From contig NZ_JAIZBG010000001.1 in NCBI RefSeq assembly GCF_022267325.1, positions 558,001 through 622,000 on the forward strand: DNA of 64,000 bases, written 5' to 3'. Shown here piece after piece: positions 12,600-20,949 of this stretch. This DNA is from Leptospira sanjuanensis (GTDB lineage: Bacteria > Spirochaetota > Leptospiria > Leptospirales > Leptospiraceae). The notes under the pieces were generated by a model, which was not told the origin of the DNA, made no database searches, and saw nothing but the letters and a program-made list of their open reading frames with translations. Made by a program: the position numbers and the translations under genes. Position 1 is the first letter of the stretch, and every line of letters begins with the position of its first letter.

Positions 12600-13520
12600 T
12601 TACTGATTGCCTTTTGCGTTAGACGCCATCTTTAAGAAGTAGGCGTTGGAATCATACCAGAGTTGGCCCAGATACAAAGTATTCGGAGCTTCCAGGTGAT
12701 CGATTCCGGTCGTTAAAAGAGGAATGGAAGGTCCGCCTTTCCAAGTTCCCCATCTTTGAGAAGAATCGGGAACGACTCCGTCGTTTGCGATGCTGAGTCC
12801 GTAGAAAGGGCCGCCGATCGCGCAGATTGGTTGAAGCAATCCCATCAAAGGATGTTGAATCAGATCGGGAATCGTGATTGTCGAACCGTAAGAGAAATAT
12901 TTCACCGCGGAACTGTTCGGAGTGTTCGCATTGAATGTTGTCAGATTTGCGGTCGTAAACATTTTCAAAGCGTTGGAAGCGTTTTGGTTGGATTGACCTA
13001 AAACGACCTGTACAACGGTTCCGACGATTGTAGAAACGTAAGGCAATGCCCAGCTCGGAATCACGGAATACATGATGTTCGCAATCGGACTCCCGCGGTG
13101 AGGAGTATTCAGAGTAGTTAGCGAAGCGATTTTACTCGCCATTCCGAGGTTCGCAATCATGTAACGGGAATCCAATCCGCCCTGAGAATGGCCGATGATA
13201 TGAATTTTACCGGTGTAATTGTTCGCTGCGAGTCCCGCTAAGATCTGTGTTTTCAGCTGAGTCGCGCGAGCGGAACTGGATTCAAGAGAGGTTACGGTTG
13301 GAGTAAAAACGGTCGCGCCTTGATTTCTCAAATACGCTGCATTGCCGCCCCAATAGTCTGTGATGGTCGATCCGTTTCCCCAGCCCAGGGTTCCGTGAGC
13401 AAGAACGATAGGATAAGTTCCGGAAAGGGGCTTGCTCGAAGATCCACCACCGGATGCATATATAACGTTCGTTATTAAAAACGCGAACGTTAACAAAATT
13501 CTCAAATTCACTTTTCTCAT
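12600..13520 (-). CDS. Secreted triacylglycerol lipase, Pseudomonas family I type (paralogue B)
   Basis: This encodes 306 residues from ATG 13520, which has AAGGTGA eight bases upstream; a TTG at 13544 would add eight residues. The signal peptide (LRILLTFAFLITNVIYA) leads to the same core as paralogue A: PIVLAHGTLGWG, GHSQGG nucleophile, IANDGVVPDSSQRWGTWKGG with the acid, and GIDHLEA with the base. Most of the protein aligns with paralogue A without gaps, so the two arose by tandem duplication. Differences cluster in the lid-like region after TVIPSW/SVIPSW, which may alter substrate range. It has its own terminator and so is probably transcribed separately. Confidence 0.92.
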   Translation of the reverse strand: MRKVNLRILLTFAFLITNVIYASGGGSSSKPLSGTYPIVLAHGTLGWGNGSTITDYWGGNAAYLRNQGATVFTPTVTSLESSSARATQLKTQILAGLAANNYTGKIHIIGHSQGGLDSRYMIANLGMASKIASLTTLNTPHRGSPIANIMYSVIPSWALPYVSTIVGTVVQVVLGQSNQNASNALKMFTTANLTTFNANTPNSSAVKYFSYGSTITIPDLIQHPLMGLLQPICAIGGPFYGLSIANDGVVPDSSQRWGTWKGGPSIPLLTTGIDHLEAPNTLYLGQLWYDSNAYFLKMASNAKGNQ

Positions 13521-13756
13521 TTTCTTCACCTTGTTTATTTTCAAATCGAAACGCAGTGGAACGTAACGTGGGTGGGGAATGAATCAAGTAAAAAACGGAA
13601 TATAAGCGGGATCTAAGTAAATTATTTTAGAAAAACGTTATATATTCCGAACGTTCGTAATTTTAAAATTAGAATTCAATCAATCATCAATCTCCTTTAA
13701 TTTTTCAGTTTTGCTATCGCATACGAAAAACTAAAGATTTAGATATGGATATAGAG

Positions 13757-14500
13757 TTACGGAGATATCGTGAACCAAGGCGTCTCTTCGAAATCTTTCC
13801 TTACTCTTTCTAACAAGTTTATCTTTAATTTATTTTGGGTTTCTAATCCGAGAGCTGGCGCCTCTCCTACATAAACCGACGGCGGAATTTCTAAAAGTCC
13901 TCCGCTTGGTTTCCAAGAAGAAGAACCGGGAGTAATTAATTCCATATATTTCTTTTGTATAGGATCGATTTTGTTAAAGTTTTTTGAAACAATCACTCGG
14001 TACGCGCCCATGTTATAAAATTGGGAAACATTAGGTTTTACTTCTACTTCGGAAAGTTTAATTAATGTCTCCGGATGTGCCGTAGGAAACGGCATTGTCG
14101 CTGAACTGGAAAAGCCGACTCCGCCGCCCAAGCTTCCGGATGACGATACTTTGGTTGAAGTAAAAGAACCTACTAATGCGTATGTTCCCGGCTCAGGATT
14201 GAAAATATAACCAACGCCTCTGTTGATCCAATCAGCTTGAAAAACGGCGTTTTGTTCACTTAATGGTTTATTAGGATTGAAATTTCGAACAAAATAGAAA
14301 TTTGTAGATTTTTGGGGAAGATTGAAAAGATTTCCTCCCGCAAATTTCATCATAGCACTTTCAGCTTGGTTTTCTAATTCCACATAAACGCCTATCGCCG
14401 CTATTCTACTATTATCTTTTGGTAGAATGGTGGGCTTCGAAACGCATTGTGCAATAAAAACTACTGGAACTATCAATTTTAATAAAGTCAATTTTTTCAT
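13757..14500 (-). CDS. Hypothetical lipoprotein
   Basis: This encodes 247 residues from ATG 14500; an ATG at 14512 abuts a terminator-like stem and is less likely. The N-terminus KKLTLLKLIVPVVFIAQC is a lipoprotein signal with Cys as the new N-terminus. The mature part is beta-rich with GVYVELENQAESAMMKF, a Gly/Ser stretch (SSGSLGGGVGFSSSATMPF) and a C-terminal ETPWFTI. No family is recognised. It lies between the two hydrolase pairs on the same strand. Confidence 0.7.
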   Translation of the reverse strand: MKKLTLLKLIVPVVFIAQCVSKPTILPKDNSRIAAIGVYVELENQAESAMMKFAGGNLFNLPQKSTNFYFVRNFNPNKPLSEQNAVFQADWINRGVGYIFNPEPGTYALVGSFTSTKVSSSGSLGGGVGFSSSATMPFPTAHPETLIKLSEVEVKPNVSQFYNMGAYRVIVSKNFNKIDPIQKKYMELITPGSSSWKPSGGLLEIPPSVYVGEAPALGLETQNKLKINLLERVRKDFEETPWFTISP

Positions 14501-14516
14501 AGTGGAATCCATTATG

Positions 14517-14565
14517 AAAACTCATTTGTGATGGTAAATTGTTTTTTAAATCACAAGTGAGTTTT
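14517..14565 (-). terminator. Large hairpin between the two lipoprotein genes
   Basis: AAAACTCATTTGTGAT (14517-14532) pairs with ATCACAAGTGAGTTTT (14550-14565), a 16-bp stem with one G-U wobble. It follows the stop of the 14640-15554 gene on the minus strand. It ends within five bases of the alternative ATG of the next gene, so it may also act as an attenuator. Confidence 0.7.
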
Positions 14566-14639
14566 TCTTTTTAAAATCGGAACGAAGTATGAGGATATCG
14601 AATCGAATTCGACGAATTCAATGAAAATAGTCGCGAAAT

Positions 14640-15554
14640 TCATTTTAAGCCACAGTTTCTGATTCGACTGATCCTGTTAATTTTTGGGAAATCAGAAAAT
14701 GTTTTTATTTGATTTTTCTCCATACGAGATGGATTTTCATTAGAAGGGCTGACTCCCACGGGGCCGAACGATGTGGCGGGGACAAAACATATCGGGAACT
14801 CCGCGGCCTTTTGCAGATCCTTCTTCCCTGAATATATCGTAAAAACAGATTCAGAAATTTGAATGTAGATTTTATCGGATCTTTCGGACCAGCGAATTCT
14901 GTGGCCCGGCGTTTCTCTCCATTCGGGAAGATCGATTCTTGCATTCGCACTCAGGGAAGAATCCTCGTTTCGATCCAGCCAGATCAATTCGGGTTTTAAG
15001 AATTCCAGATCGTTGTCCAAAACCGCGACGATTAACGCCAAAGAATTTCCGTTCGGAGAAGGGACGAGTTGGATCGGGGTTTGTCCCGGTTGTAAATATA
15101 AGGAAAATGGAATATTCTGCTTGTCGACCAAACGGATTCCCGCGGGAATTCTGGAAAAGCCGCCGTATTCGTCGTCCTTGCCGCCGATCCAATAAACCGA
15201 CTTAGATCCAGAATGATAATAAACGCTTCCCGGAAGAATCCAAGACGAGAACGGAATTTGTTCCAAGGGTTCTGACGAGGCAGTCGGATCGAAGATACGG
15301 ATCAGGGAACGGTAATTTCTTTTGAGAGTGGTTCCCATCAAAGGATTCCAGGAATCCTTTTCTTCATACAGAGTTTCCATCTGCACGATTTCTTTTCCAG
15401 AGGAAGACCATCCCCGTTCCAGAGATAAGGAAGAATTCCTCCAAACCAAAAAGGAACAATCCGTTAAGAAAGACGGAATCGCCGCAATTATCGCAAAAAA
15501 GAAAAAAATTCTAAGAACGATGGTATTTTTTGTTTTCATAATATTTATTTTCAT
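14640..15554 (-). CDS. Hypothetical lipoprotein with beta-propeller-like repeats
   Basis: This encodes 304 residues. A long hydrophobic signal (IVLRIFFFFAIIAAIPSFLTDC) ends in a lipobox-like LTDC. The mature sequence has repeated WxxxG/strand blocks (SWILPGSVYYHSGSKSVYWIG, GQTPIQLVPSPNGNSLALIV, RIRWSERSDKIYIQISESVF) like WD40/TolB-type propeller blades, where 'PSPNGNSLAL' resembles the TolB 'SPDGxxLAF' turn. The function is unknown. It shares its strand with the hydrolases around it. Confidence 0.65.
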   Translation of the reverse strand: MKINIMKTKNTIVLRIFFFFAIIAAIPSFLTDCSFLVWRNSSLSLERGWSSSGKEIVQMETLYEEKDSWNPLMGTTLKRNYRSLIRIFDPTASSEPLEQIPFSSWILPGSVYYHSGSKSVYWIGGKDDEYGGFSRIPAGIRLVDKQNIPFSLYLQPGQTPIQLVPSPNGNSLALIVAVLDNDLEFLKPELIWLDRNEDSSLSANARIDLPEWRETPGHRIRWSERSDKIYIQISESVFTIYSGKKDLQKAAEFPICFVPATSFGPVGVSPSNENPSRMEKNQIKTFSDFPKINRISRIRNCGLK

Positions 15555-15606
15555 GTTGGAACGAAAGGCGGGTTTTTAATCCGAAGCGGATGTCGGAAAG
15601 TAAGAC

Positions 15607-15658
15607 CGAAACGATTGGACTTTCGTTTCGATCGGGCAACCCCGCTCCCATCGAGCGG
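15607..15658 (-). terminator. Two hairpins after the first Cys-rich hydrolase gene
   Basis: CGAAACGA/TCGTTTCG (15607-15630) and CCGCTC/GAGCGG (15642-15658) lie in the 130-bp gap downstream of the 15684-16511 gene on the minus strand. No T-run is seen; probable transcript end. Confidence 0.45.
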
Positions 15659-15683
15659 AATTGCGCATTCGATCGAGAGTTGT

Positions 15684-16511
15684 TTATCTCCAGCCCTCGT
15701 TTTTTAACTCACTGTGGTTGAGATACAATCCTGAAGTCCCAACGGAAGGGGCTCTTGTATGTCCCTGAAACTGAGTGTAAGTTACATTCGAGTTAAAGGG
15801 CCAAATACCTTCGCTCTGTGTCAAAGAAGATTGGCATTTGCTCACGCCGCCCGCCTTGTTGTAAGCGCAGGAAGAATGAAACGCAACCGCGTAGTCGTCC
15901 TCTCCGGGAAGAATCGCAGAAGCACCGAACATTCCCTTGTAACCGGGAACTTGATAAACGGTAACGCCCGCGGTGTTGTTGTGGTTGTATGCTCCTCTCG
16001 CAGTGGAAACGATGAGGGATTTATCCATCGCGTTTCCGCCGAACCCGAAAGTGATTCCGTTCAGAGCCGAAGCAAGTTCGGATCCGCCGGAAGCCGCAGC
16101 CAGAGCGGTAACTTTTGTAATGTTATATCCGCGGCTGGAAGCGCTCGCTCCCAAGTTTGCAAGCCAATACTCGGTTACGTAACAACCCGCACTGTGACAA
16201 ACGATTTTGCAGGAATTGCTTCCTTTGCAATATGTGTTTACCACGGTTGTGAAGTTGGTTTGAGCACGAGCCGTTCCGTATGTCCTCGGATCGGAAGTAC
16301 CATCGTAACCCACGAACACCTTCGCTCCTGAAACAGAATTTACGCTGCTTCCCCAGTAATTATTCACATCCACAGTTCCGGTTCCGTTGTGGTTCTTATC
16401 CGACTTTCCGTGAACGAACACGGTATAAGTTTGAGCGGAAAGAGCTCCCGCAAAAAGAAACACACAGAGTGCCAGTCCCATCATTCGCTTTGTTTTCCAA
16501 TTTCTCATCAT
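15684..16511 (-). CDS. Secreted Cys-rich alpha/beta hydrolase (paralogue 1)
   Basis: This encodes 275 residues with a signal peptide ending ALSAQ. The fold opens with YTVFVHGKSDKNHNG (oxyanion-type HG), and the nucleophile elbow is C-H-S107-A-G in KIVCHSAGCYVTEYW. Candidate acid and base are D205/D206 (PGEDDYAVAFH) and H251 (QGHTRAP) or H266. Six cysteines outside the signal peptide (C95, C101, C105, C110, C215, C226) flank the active site and may form disulfides in the periplasm or outside. This is not the lipase family of the neighbouring genes, and the substrate is unknown. The elbow differs from the common GxSxG by Cys in place of the first Gly. Confidence 0.8.
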   Translation of the reverse strand: MMRNWKTKRMMGLALCVFLFAGALSAQTYTVFVHGKSDKNHNGTGTVDVNNYWGSSVNSVSGAKVFVGYDGTSDPRTYGTARAQTNFTTVVNTYCKGSNSCKIVCHSAGCYVTEYWLANLGASASSRGYNITKVTALAAASGGSELASALNGITFGFGGNAMDKSLIVSTARGAYNHNNTAGVTVYQVPGYKGMFGASAILPGEDDYAVAFHSSCAYNKAGGVSKCQSSLTQSEGIWPFNSNVTYTQFQGHTRAPSVGTSGLYLNHSELKNEGWR

Positions 16512-16771
16512 TTTTCACTATTCTCCATTTCTTAGGGGAGAAGAAATTCCTCTCCCGCTCTAAAGGTTTGACTCTTTCCGATTTAAGTCAAGTGATAGTA
16601 TGCTGATTTATAAATAACGAGGAAAATAAATTAAAAATCTAAAAAGAACGCTAATTATAAATAAAAACAAATGTGATTGCTCTGCTTGGGAGAGAATTTA
16701 CACTGTTCTCCGAAAAAAACGGCCTGGACCGCGTTAGGCGCTCTTTTCCGAAGATAAAAGAAGAGGAATTC

Positions 16772-17992
16772 ATGAAATCCGGCAATAAATATGTGATCTA
16801 TGGATCGATTGTGGCAGCGATCTTGATTTTAACGGTGTTAGCTTTCTGGCCCGATGAAAGCGGGGAATCCTGGTTCGAAACGGAAGCCGAAAAGAAGGAA
16901 AGAGCGGAAAGAATGGCGAAAACTTCTCCTCCCGGCGGAGGCGGTTCCGCTTTTGAATCCGATTCGAGCGGCACCTTACAGGACGTAGACGATTCCGTTC
17001 CGATCGAAAGAATATTAGAAGATTATAAAGAATGGTCCCAATATCCGCCGAACTCGAGACCTCTTACGAAATACAACGAAGATCTGATCAAACCGTTTTT
17101 TATACAGACGACTGCGATTCCGATGGCGGATTCTTCAGAATCGAAGGAGCCGAACGGTTATAGCTGTCAGCTCCAGCCTTTGAGTTGGGCCGTCGTTGGA
17201 CCGCAGGATCAAATGCGCATAACGTTCGAATGTAGAAGTCCCGAAGGAAAGCGGATTCCGATCGATATCAAAGGCGTTCGCATGTGGAGAGAATTCGACG
17301 GAGAAAAATTCGGAACGCTCAGTCCCGACTACGGCGACAACGGAGTAAACGGGGACGATCTTGCAAAGGATTTGCTTTATACGTTTCAATGGAAACCGAC
17401 GCAGAAGGATTGGGGAGATATGATCATGGAAGTCGACTTTCGTTATTCTCCCGGATTTAAAAAGACGGGAAAACTCAACACTTCGTTTTATTCCTCTCCG
17501 GGCAAACCCGCGGAGCTCAGCGGATCTTCTTCCGATACGACGAGCGACGGTTCGCTTGTGGTTCGAGTCGGCGTAAACGTTTACAAGGCCGGGAACTATC
17601 ATCTTGAGGGAAATCTCAAACACGCGGAAACGGGAGAATACATCGCCTGGGCCACGTTCGATTCCAAGCTTCCTTCGGGTTACGGAGAAGCCGAATTCTT
17701 ATTTTATGGAAAGCTAATACGGGATTCCGGTCTGGACGGTCCGTATGTTTTGACGGACGTGCGGGGACATCGGGTCAATCTCGCTGTCGATCCGGAATGG
17801 TTCGGCCAAGGAGAAGCGGGTCTTAAAAAAATCCAGGCTGCTAAAACCGTGGAACCGGATCGAGAACTCGTTCTTCCGTATAAAGAATTCTTTAAGACGA
17901 AATTCTATGACGCAAAACAATTCACATCCAAACTTTGGGACAGTAACGAGAAACAGAGAAGGATTAAGGAATTGGAAAGTATGGAACGATGA
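16772..17992 (+). CDS. Hypothetical membrane-anchored periplasmic protein
   Basis: This encodes 406 residues from ATG 16772, preceded by AAGAGGAA. One N-terminal anchor (YVIYGSIVAAILILTVLAFW) is followed by a charged segment and a Gly/Ser linker (SPPGGGGSAFESDSSG). A large beta-rich domain then runs to about residue 330, with FRYSPGFKKTGKLNTSFY and the possible Ig-like block VVRVGVNVYKAGNYHLEGNL. The C-terminus is a Lys/Arg/Glu-rich helix. No family is recognised. It lies on the opposite strand between the two copies of the Cys-rich hydrolase. Confidence 0.75.
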   Translation: MKSGNKYVIYGSIVAAILILTVLAFWPDESGESWFETEAEKKERAERMAKTSPPGGGGSAFESDSSGTLQDVDDSVPIERILEDYKEWSQYPPNSRPLTKYNEDLIKPFFIQTTAIPMADSSESKEPNGYSCQLQPLSWAVVGPQDQMRITFECRSPEGKRIPIDIKGVRMWREFDGEKFGTLSPDYGDNGVNGDDLAKDLLYTFQWKPTQKDWGDMIMEVDFRYSPGFKKTGKLNTSFYSSPGKPAELSGSSSDTTSDGSLVVRVGVNVYKAGNYHLEGNLKHAETGEYIAWATFDSKLPSGYGEAEFLFYGKLIRDSGLDGPYVLTDVRGHRVNLAVDPEWFGQGEAGLKKIQAAKTVEPDRELVLPYKEFFKTKFYDAKQFTSKLWDSNEKQRRIKELESMER

Positions 17993-18047
17993 TCGGAGCG
18001 GTCCGCTTTCGGAAAGAATATTCTAAATTTTGAAAGTTGCTTGAGTC

Positions 18048-18078
18048 AATCCCGCTTTTGGAAAGCGGGATTTTTTTT
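18048..18078 (+). terminator. Rho-independent terminator
   Basis: ATCCCGCTTT and AAAGCGGGAT form a 10-bp stem with a three-base loop, followed by eight T on the plus strand. It closes the 16772-17992 transcript. Confidence 0.93.
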
Positions 18079-18093
18079 ACGTCAAAAACGAAT

Positions 18094-18918
18094 CTATCTC
18101 CAGCCTTCGTTTTTCAATTCGCTGTGATTCAGGTAAAGACCTGCGCTCCCGACGGAAGGCGCTCTTGTGTGACCTTGGAATTGTGTGTAAGTCACATTCG
18201 AGTTGAAAGGCCAAATGCCTTCGCTTTGAGTCAAAGAAGCCTGGCATTGACTGACTCCGCCCGCTTTGTTATAAGCGCAGGAAGAGTGATATGCCACTGC
18301 GTAATCGTCTTCACCCGGAAGAATTGCGGAAGCTCCCGCCATTCCTTTGTAACCGGGAACTTGATAAATCGTAACACCTGCGGTGTTGTTGTGGTTGTAA
18401 GCTCCTCTCGCCGTGGAAACGATGAGCGCTTTATCCATCGCGTTTCCTGCAAATCCGAAAGTCGCTCCGTTCAACGCGGATGCGAGCTCGGATCCGCCGG
18501 AAGCGGCTGCCAGAGCGGTTACTTTTGTGATATTGTAGCCTTTGCTGGAGGCGCTGGCTCCCAGATTTGCTAACCAATATTCGGTTACGTAACAACCCGC
18601 GCTATGACAAACGATTTTGCAGGAATTGGATCCTTTGCAATACGTGTTCAGCACAGTGGTAAAGTTGGTTTGCGCACGAGCGGTTCCGTAAGTTCTCGGA
18701 TCGGTAGTTCCATCGTATCCGACGAATACCTTTGCTCCGGAAACCGAGTTCACACTTGTTCCCCAGTAGTTATTTACGTCGGTCGTTCCTGTGCCGTTGT
18801 GATTCTTATCGGACTTCCCGTGAACGAACACGGTGTAAGTCTGAGCAGAAAGCGATCCTGCAAAAAACAACAGGGCACACAAAATCAACCCAACGCTCTT
18901 CGTACTTTTCTTTTTCAT
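18094..18918 (-). CDS. Secreted Cys-rich alpha/beta hydrolase (paralogue 2)
   Basis: This encodes 274 residues from ATG 18918. A GTG at 18927 has the better-spaced AGGAG and would add three residues. The leader GAGAATAGTGAA before the start is almost the same as in paralogue 1. The mature part is very close to paralogue 1 throughout, with the same VFVHGKSDKNHNGTGT, CHSAGC elbow, PGEDDYAVA, QGHTRAPSVG and six cysteines. Tandem duplication followed by insertion or inversion of the gene between them would explain the layout. Confidence 0.8.
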   Translation of the reverse strand: MKKKSTKSVGLILCALLFFAGSLSAQTYTVFVHGKSDKNHNGTGTTDVNNYWGTSVNSVSGAKVFVGYDGTTDPRTYGTARAQTNFTTVLNTYCKGSNSCKIVCHSAGCYVTEYWLANLGASASSKGYNITKVTALAAASGGSELASALNGATFGFAGNAMDKALIVSTARGAYNHNNTAGVTIYQVPGYKGMAGASAILPGEDDYAVAYHSSCAYNKAGGVSQCQASLTQSEGIWPFNSNVTYTQFQGHTRAPSVGSAGLYLNHSELKNEGWR

Positions 18919-19223
18919 TCTCTTCACTATTCTCCTGATATATAAATTAGGAAGGAGTTCCGCAGCATTGTTCAAAACTTCGGTAAGTTTAGTCAAGCCC
19001 AAGTGGAATCTTTTTTAAATAACGGATAGAATAAAAAATCTTTCCCTTCGATGTGTTTGTCTTACGTCAGACGACATTGTTCTTAAGAAAACGATGTTAG
19101 TTATATTCGTATTAAAAAAATTGTTAAGCGAAGTGGATTAGGATGCGCTCTGTTCTCTTTTCGACTCGGTAATTTTACGGATAAATCGCGATCGAAGGCG
19201 TAGGGACGGGAATTGCAGTTACC
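18919..19223. other. Non-coding gap upstream of hydrolase paralogue 2
   Basis: About 300 bp between the start of the Cys-rich hydrolase and the 3' end of the radical SAM gene, both on the minus strand. It holds the GGAGAATAGTGAA leader of the hydrolase. No gene and no strong hairpin were seen. Confidence 0.6.
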
Positions 19224-20294
19224 TTATAGACCCGGAATTAAGTTTTCTCCTTTTGTTAAGCGAATTCGATAGATGTCCGGAATTTTAAAAAGGGTTTTAT
19301 TCAAAGGCATATCGTTCAGTAAATCGAGGCGTTTTCGCGCCGCAAAGAATCGTTTCCAAAGCATTTCCGCGTAATTTCCCTCGCCGGTCATGCGGACGGA
19401 ATAATCGGAATCGTAGAGTTTTCCTCCTCTTGCTTGTCGAATTAAATGTTCCACCTTGTCCTTTTTGAGCGGATAATTTTTTTCTAACCAATCCATGAAC
19501 AACGGCGCAACCTCATAAGGTAGACGAAGAAATACCATTCCCGCCGATCTTGCCCCCGCTTGTTTTGCGGCTTCTAAAATCCGTTCCAGTTCGATATCGT
19601 TTAGCCCGGGAATCATGGGTGCCGCCATCGTTCCCGCGGGAATTCCCGCTTCGGAAAGTTTTCGAAGCGCTTCCAATCTTCTCTCCGGATTGGCGGTACG
19701 CGGCTCCATTCTCTTCCAAAGTTCTTGATCGAGCGTCGTTACGCTGATATATACTTTTGCTAAATTGTTGGAAGCGAGTTTTTCCAAAAGGTCGATATCT
19801 CGGGTTATTAGAAAGGATTTGGTGATCATCGCTACGGGTTGTTTGAATTCAAGAAACACTTTGAGAAGCTCGCGCGTGATTTCCAATTTTCGTTCCGCAG
19901 GTTGATAGATGTCGGTTACGCCCGCGAGCTGGATCGTGTGAATCTGGTCTTTTTGTTTGGAAAGATATTTTCGTAAAAGTTCGGGAGCGTTCTTTTTTAC
20001 GAAGATCTTCGTTTCGAAATCGATTCCCGGTGAAAGATCCACGTATGCGTGATTGGGTCTTGCGTAACAATAGATGCAGCCGTGTTCGCATCCGCGGTAT
20101 GGATTGATCGATCGTGTAAATCCCAAATCCGGGCAGTCGTTTTCGGAAACGATCGTTTTGGCTCGTTCTTCCAAAAGGATCGTACGCGGAGACATTTCCT
20201 CGTCTTGAAATTCGAGGTCTACCTCGCGTGTTGTAGATTCGAAACGTCCGGGGATTTTAGAAACGGTTCCTCGATTGATTTTGGATTGTTCCAT
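19224..20294 (-). CDS. Radical SAM protein, PA0069 family
   Basis: This encodes 356 residues. The 4Fe-4S ligand motif is CEHGCIYCYARP (CxxxCxxC) near residue 70, preceded by GFTRSINPYRGC. Later come FVKKNAPELLRKYLSK, GVTDIYQPAERKLEITR, VYISVTTLD and APMIPGLND. This pattern is that of the PA0069/spore photoproduct lyase-related family, whose role is not known; some members sit near DNA-repair genes. It is divergent from the copper operon. Its role there, if any, is not evident. Confidence 0.9.
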   Translation of the reverse strand: MEQSKINRGTVSKIPGRFESTTREVDLEFQDEEMSPRTILLEERAKTIVSENDCPDLGFTRSINPYRGCEHGCIYCYARPNHAYVDLSPGIDFETKIFVKKNAPELLRKYLSKQKDQIHTIQLAGVTDIYQPAERKLEITRELLKVFLEFKQPVAMITKSFLITRDIDLLEKLASNNLAKVYISVTTLDQELWKRMEPRTANPERRLEALRKLSEAGIPAGTMAAPMIPGLNDIELERILEAAKQAGARSAGMVFLRLPYEVAPLFMDWLEKNYPLKKDKVEHLIRQARGGKLYDSDYSVRMTGEGNYAEMLWKRFFAARKRLDLLNDMPLNKTLFKIPDIYRIRLTKGENLIPGL

Positions 20295-20410
20295 TGTTCG
20301 TACTATTCCTCGATTCAGAAGGTATGCTATTTATACGAATAGTAAACAAAAAATAAGTTAAAATTTTCTTCGAAACCGATTTTTTTGAAGGATTTCGTTT
20401 ATTAAAACGT

Positions 20411-20432
20411 CTATAGTATAGGGGGGTATGGT
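20411..20432 (+). promoter_or_regulatory. Candidate CsoR operator over the -10 and Shine-Dalgarno region
   Basis: The stretch has TATAGTATA, then six G, then TATGGT right before the csoR ATG. CsoR sites are typically TATA-flanked runs of G or C (TATAGGGGGGTAT type). TATAGT at 20412-20417 can also serve as a -10 box. The site overlaps the G-rich ribosome binding region, so bound CsoR would block the promoter and the start of its own operon. Confidence 0.6.
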
Positions 20433-20720
20433 ATGAAACCAAAACACAAACTGCATTCCGATCCGAAAGTTACGGAGAATCTGCTTCTCCGTTTAAAGAA
20501 GATAGAGGGTCAAATCCGAGGAATTCAAGGTATGATCGAAAGGGAAGAATATTGCGACGACGTTCTCAATCAATTATCGTCCACGAAATCCGCTTTGGAC
20601 GGAGTGGCAAAAACCCTTCTGAAAAGCCACATTCAAACCTGCGTCGTGGAAAGATTTAAGGAGAACGATTCCAAGATACTCGACGAGTTTATGACCACCG
20701 TCGACCGCATTCTTAAATAA
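20433..20720 (+). CDS. csoR: Copper-sensing repressor CsoR
   Basis: This encodes 95 residues, all-helical, of the DUF156 family. The Cu(I) ligand set is C41, H66 and C70 (EEYCDDV, KSHIQTC), as in copper-type CsoR rather than formaldehyde or nickel sensors of the same family. It is the first gene of csoR-copZ-copA with a 19-base gap to the next gene. Cu(I) binding should release it from the operator at its own promoter. Confidence 0.93.
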   Translation: MKPKHKLHSDPKVTENLLLRLKKIEGQIRGIQGMIEREEYCDDVLNQLSSTKSALDGVAKTLLKSHIQTCVVERFKENDSKILDEFMTTVDRILK

Positions 20721-20739
20721 AATTTTAGGAGATAGAATC

Positions 20740-20949
20740 ATGAAAGAAATCAAACTTACGGTAGAAGGAATGACATGCTCGCACTGTTTAAAGACCGTCG
20801 AGGGGGCCCTTAAGGATGTCGGATTAACGGGAAAGGCAAACTTGGAAAACAAGGAAGTCGTTTATCAGGGAGAAGGAACGGAAGAGGAATTGGCGAAAGT
20901 CAAAGCCGCGATTTTGGAAGAAGGGTATACCCCGGGTGAAGTCAAATGA
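20740..20949 (+). CDS. copZ: Copper chaperone, heavy-metal-associated domain
   Basis: This encodes 69 residues, one ferredoxin-like HMA domain with GMTCSHC (C13, C16). TTAGGAGA lies ahead of the ATG. It should carry Cu(I) to CopA, whose start overlaps its stop in ATGA. It is a typical length for CopZ. Confidence 0.92.
   Translation: MKEIKLTVEGMTCSHCLKTVEGALKDVGLTGKANLENKEVVYQGEGTEEELAKVKAAILEEGYTPGEVK

Noticed and set aside
12400..12606. Plus-strand frame of 68 codons between the two lipase genes
   Set aside because: It covers the lipase B terminator stem and has no ribosome binding site or family signal.
15759..16331. Plus-strand frames opposite the Cys-rich hydrolases (also 18037-18573)
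   Set aside because: The same antisense frame appears in both copies because the sense genes are paralogues. The sense proteins have signal peptides and catalytic motifs.
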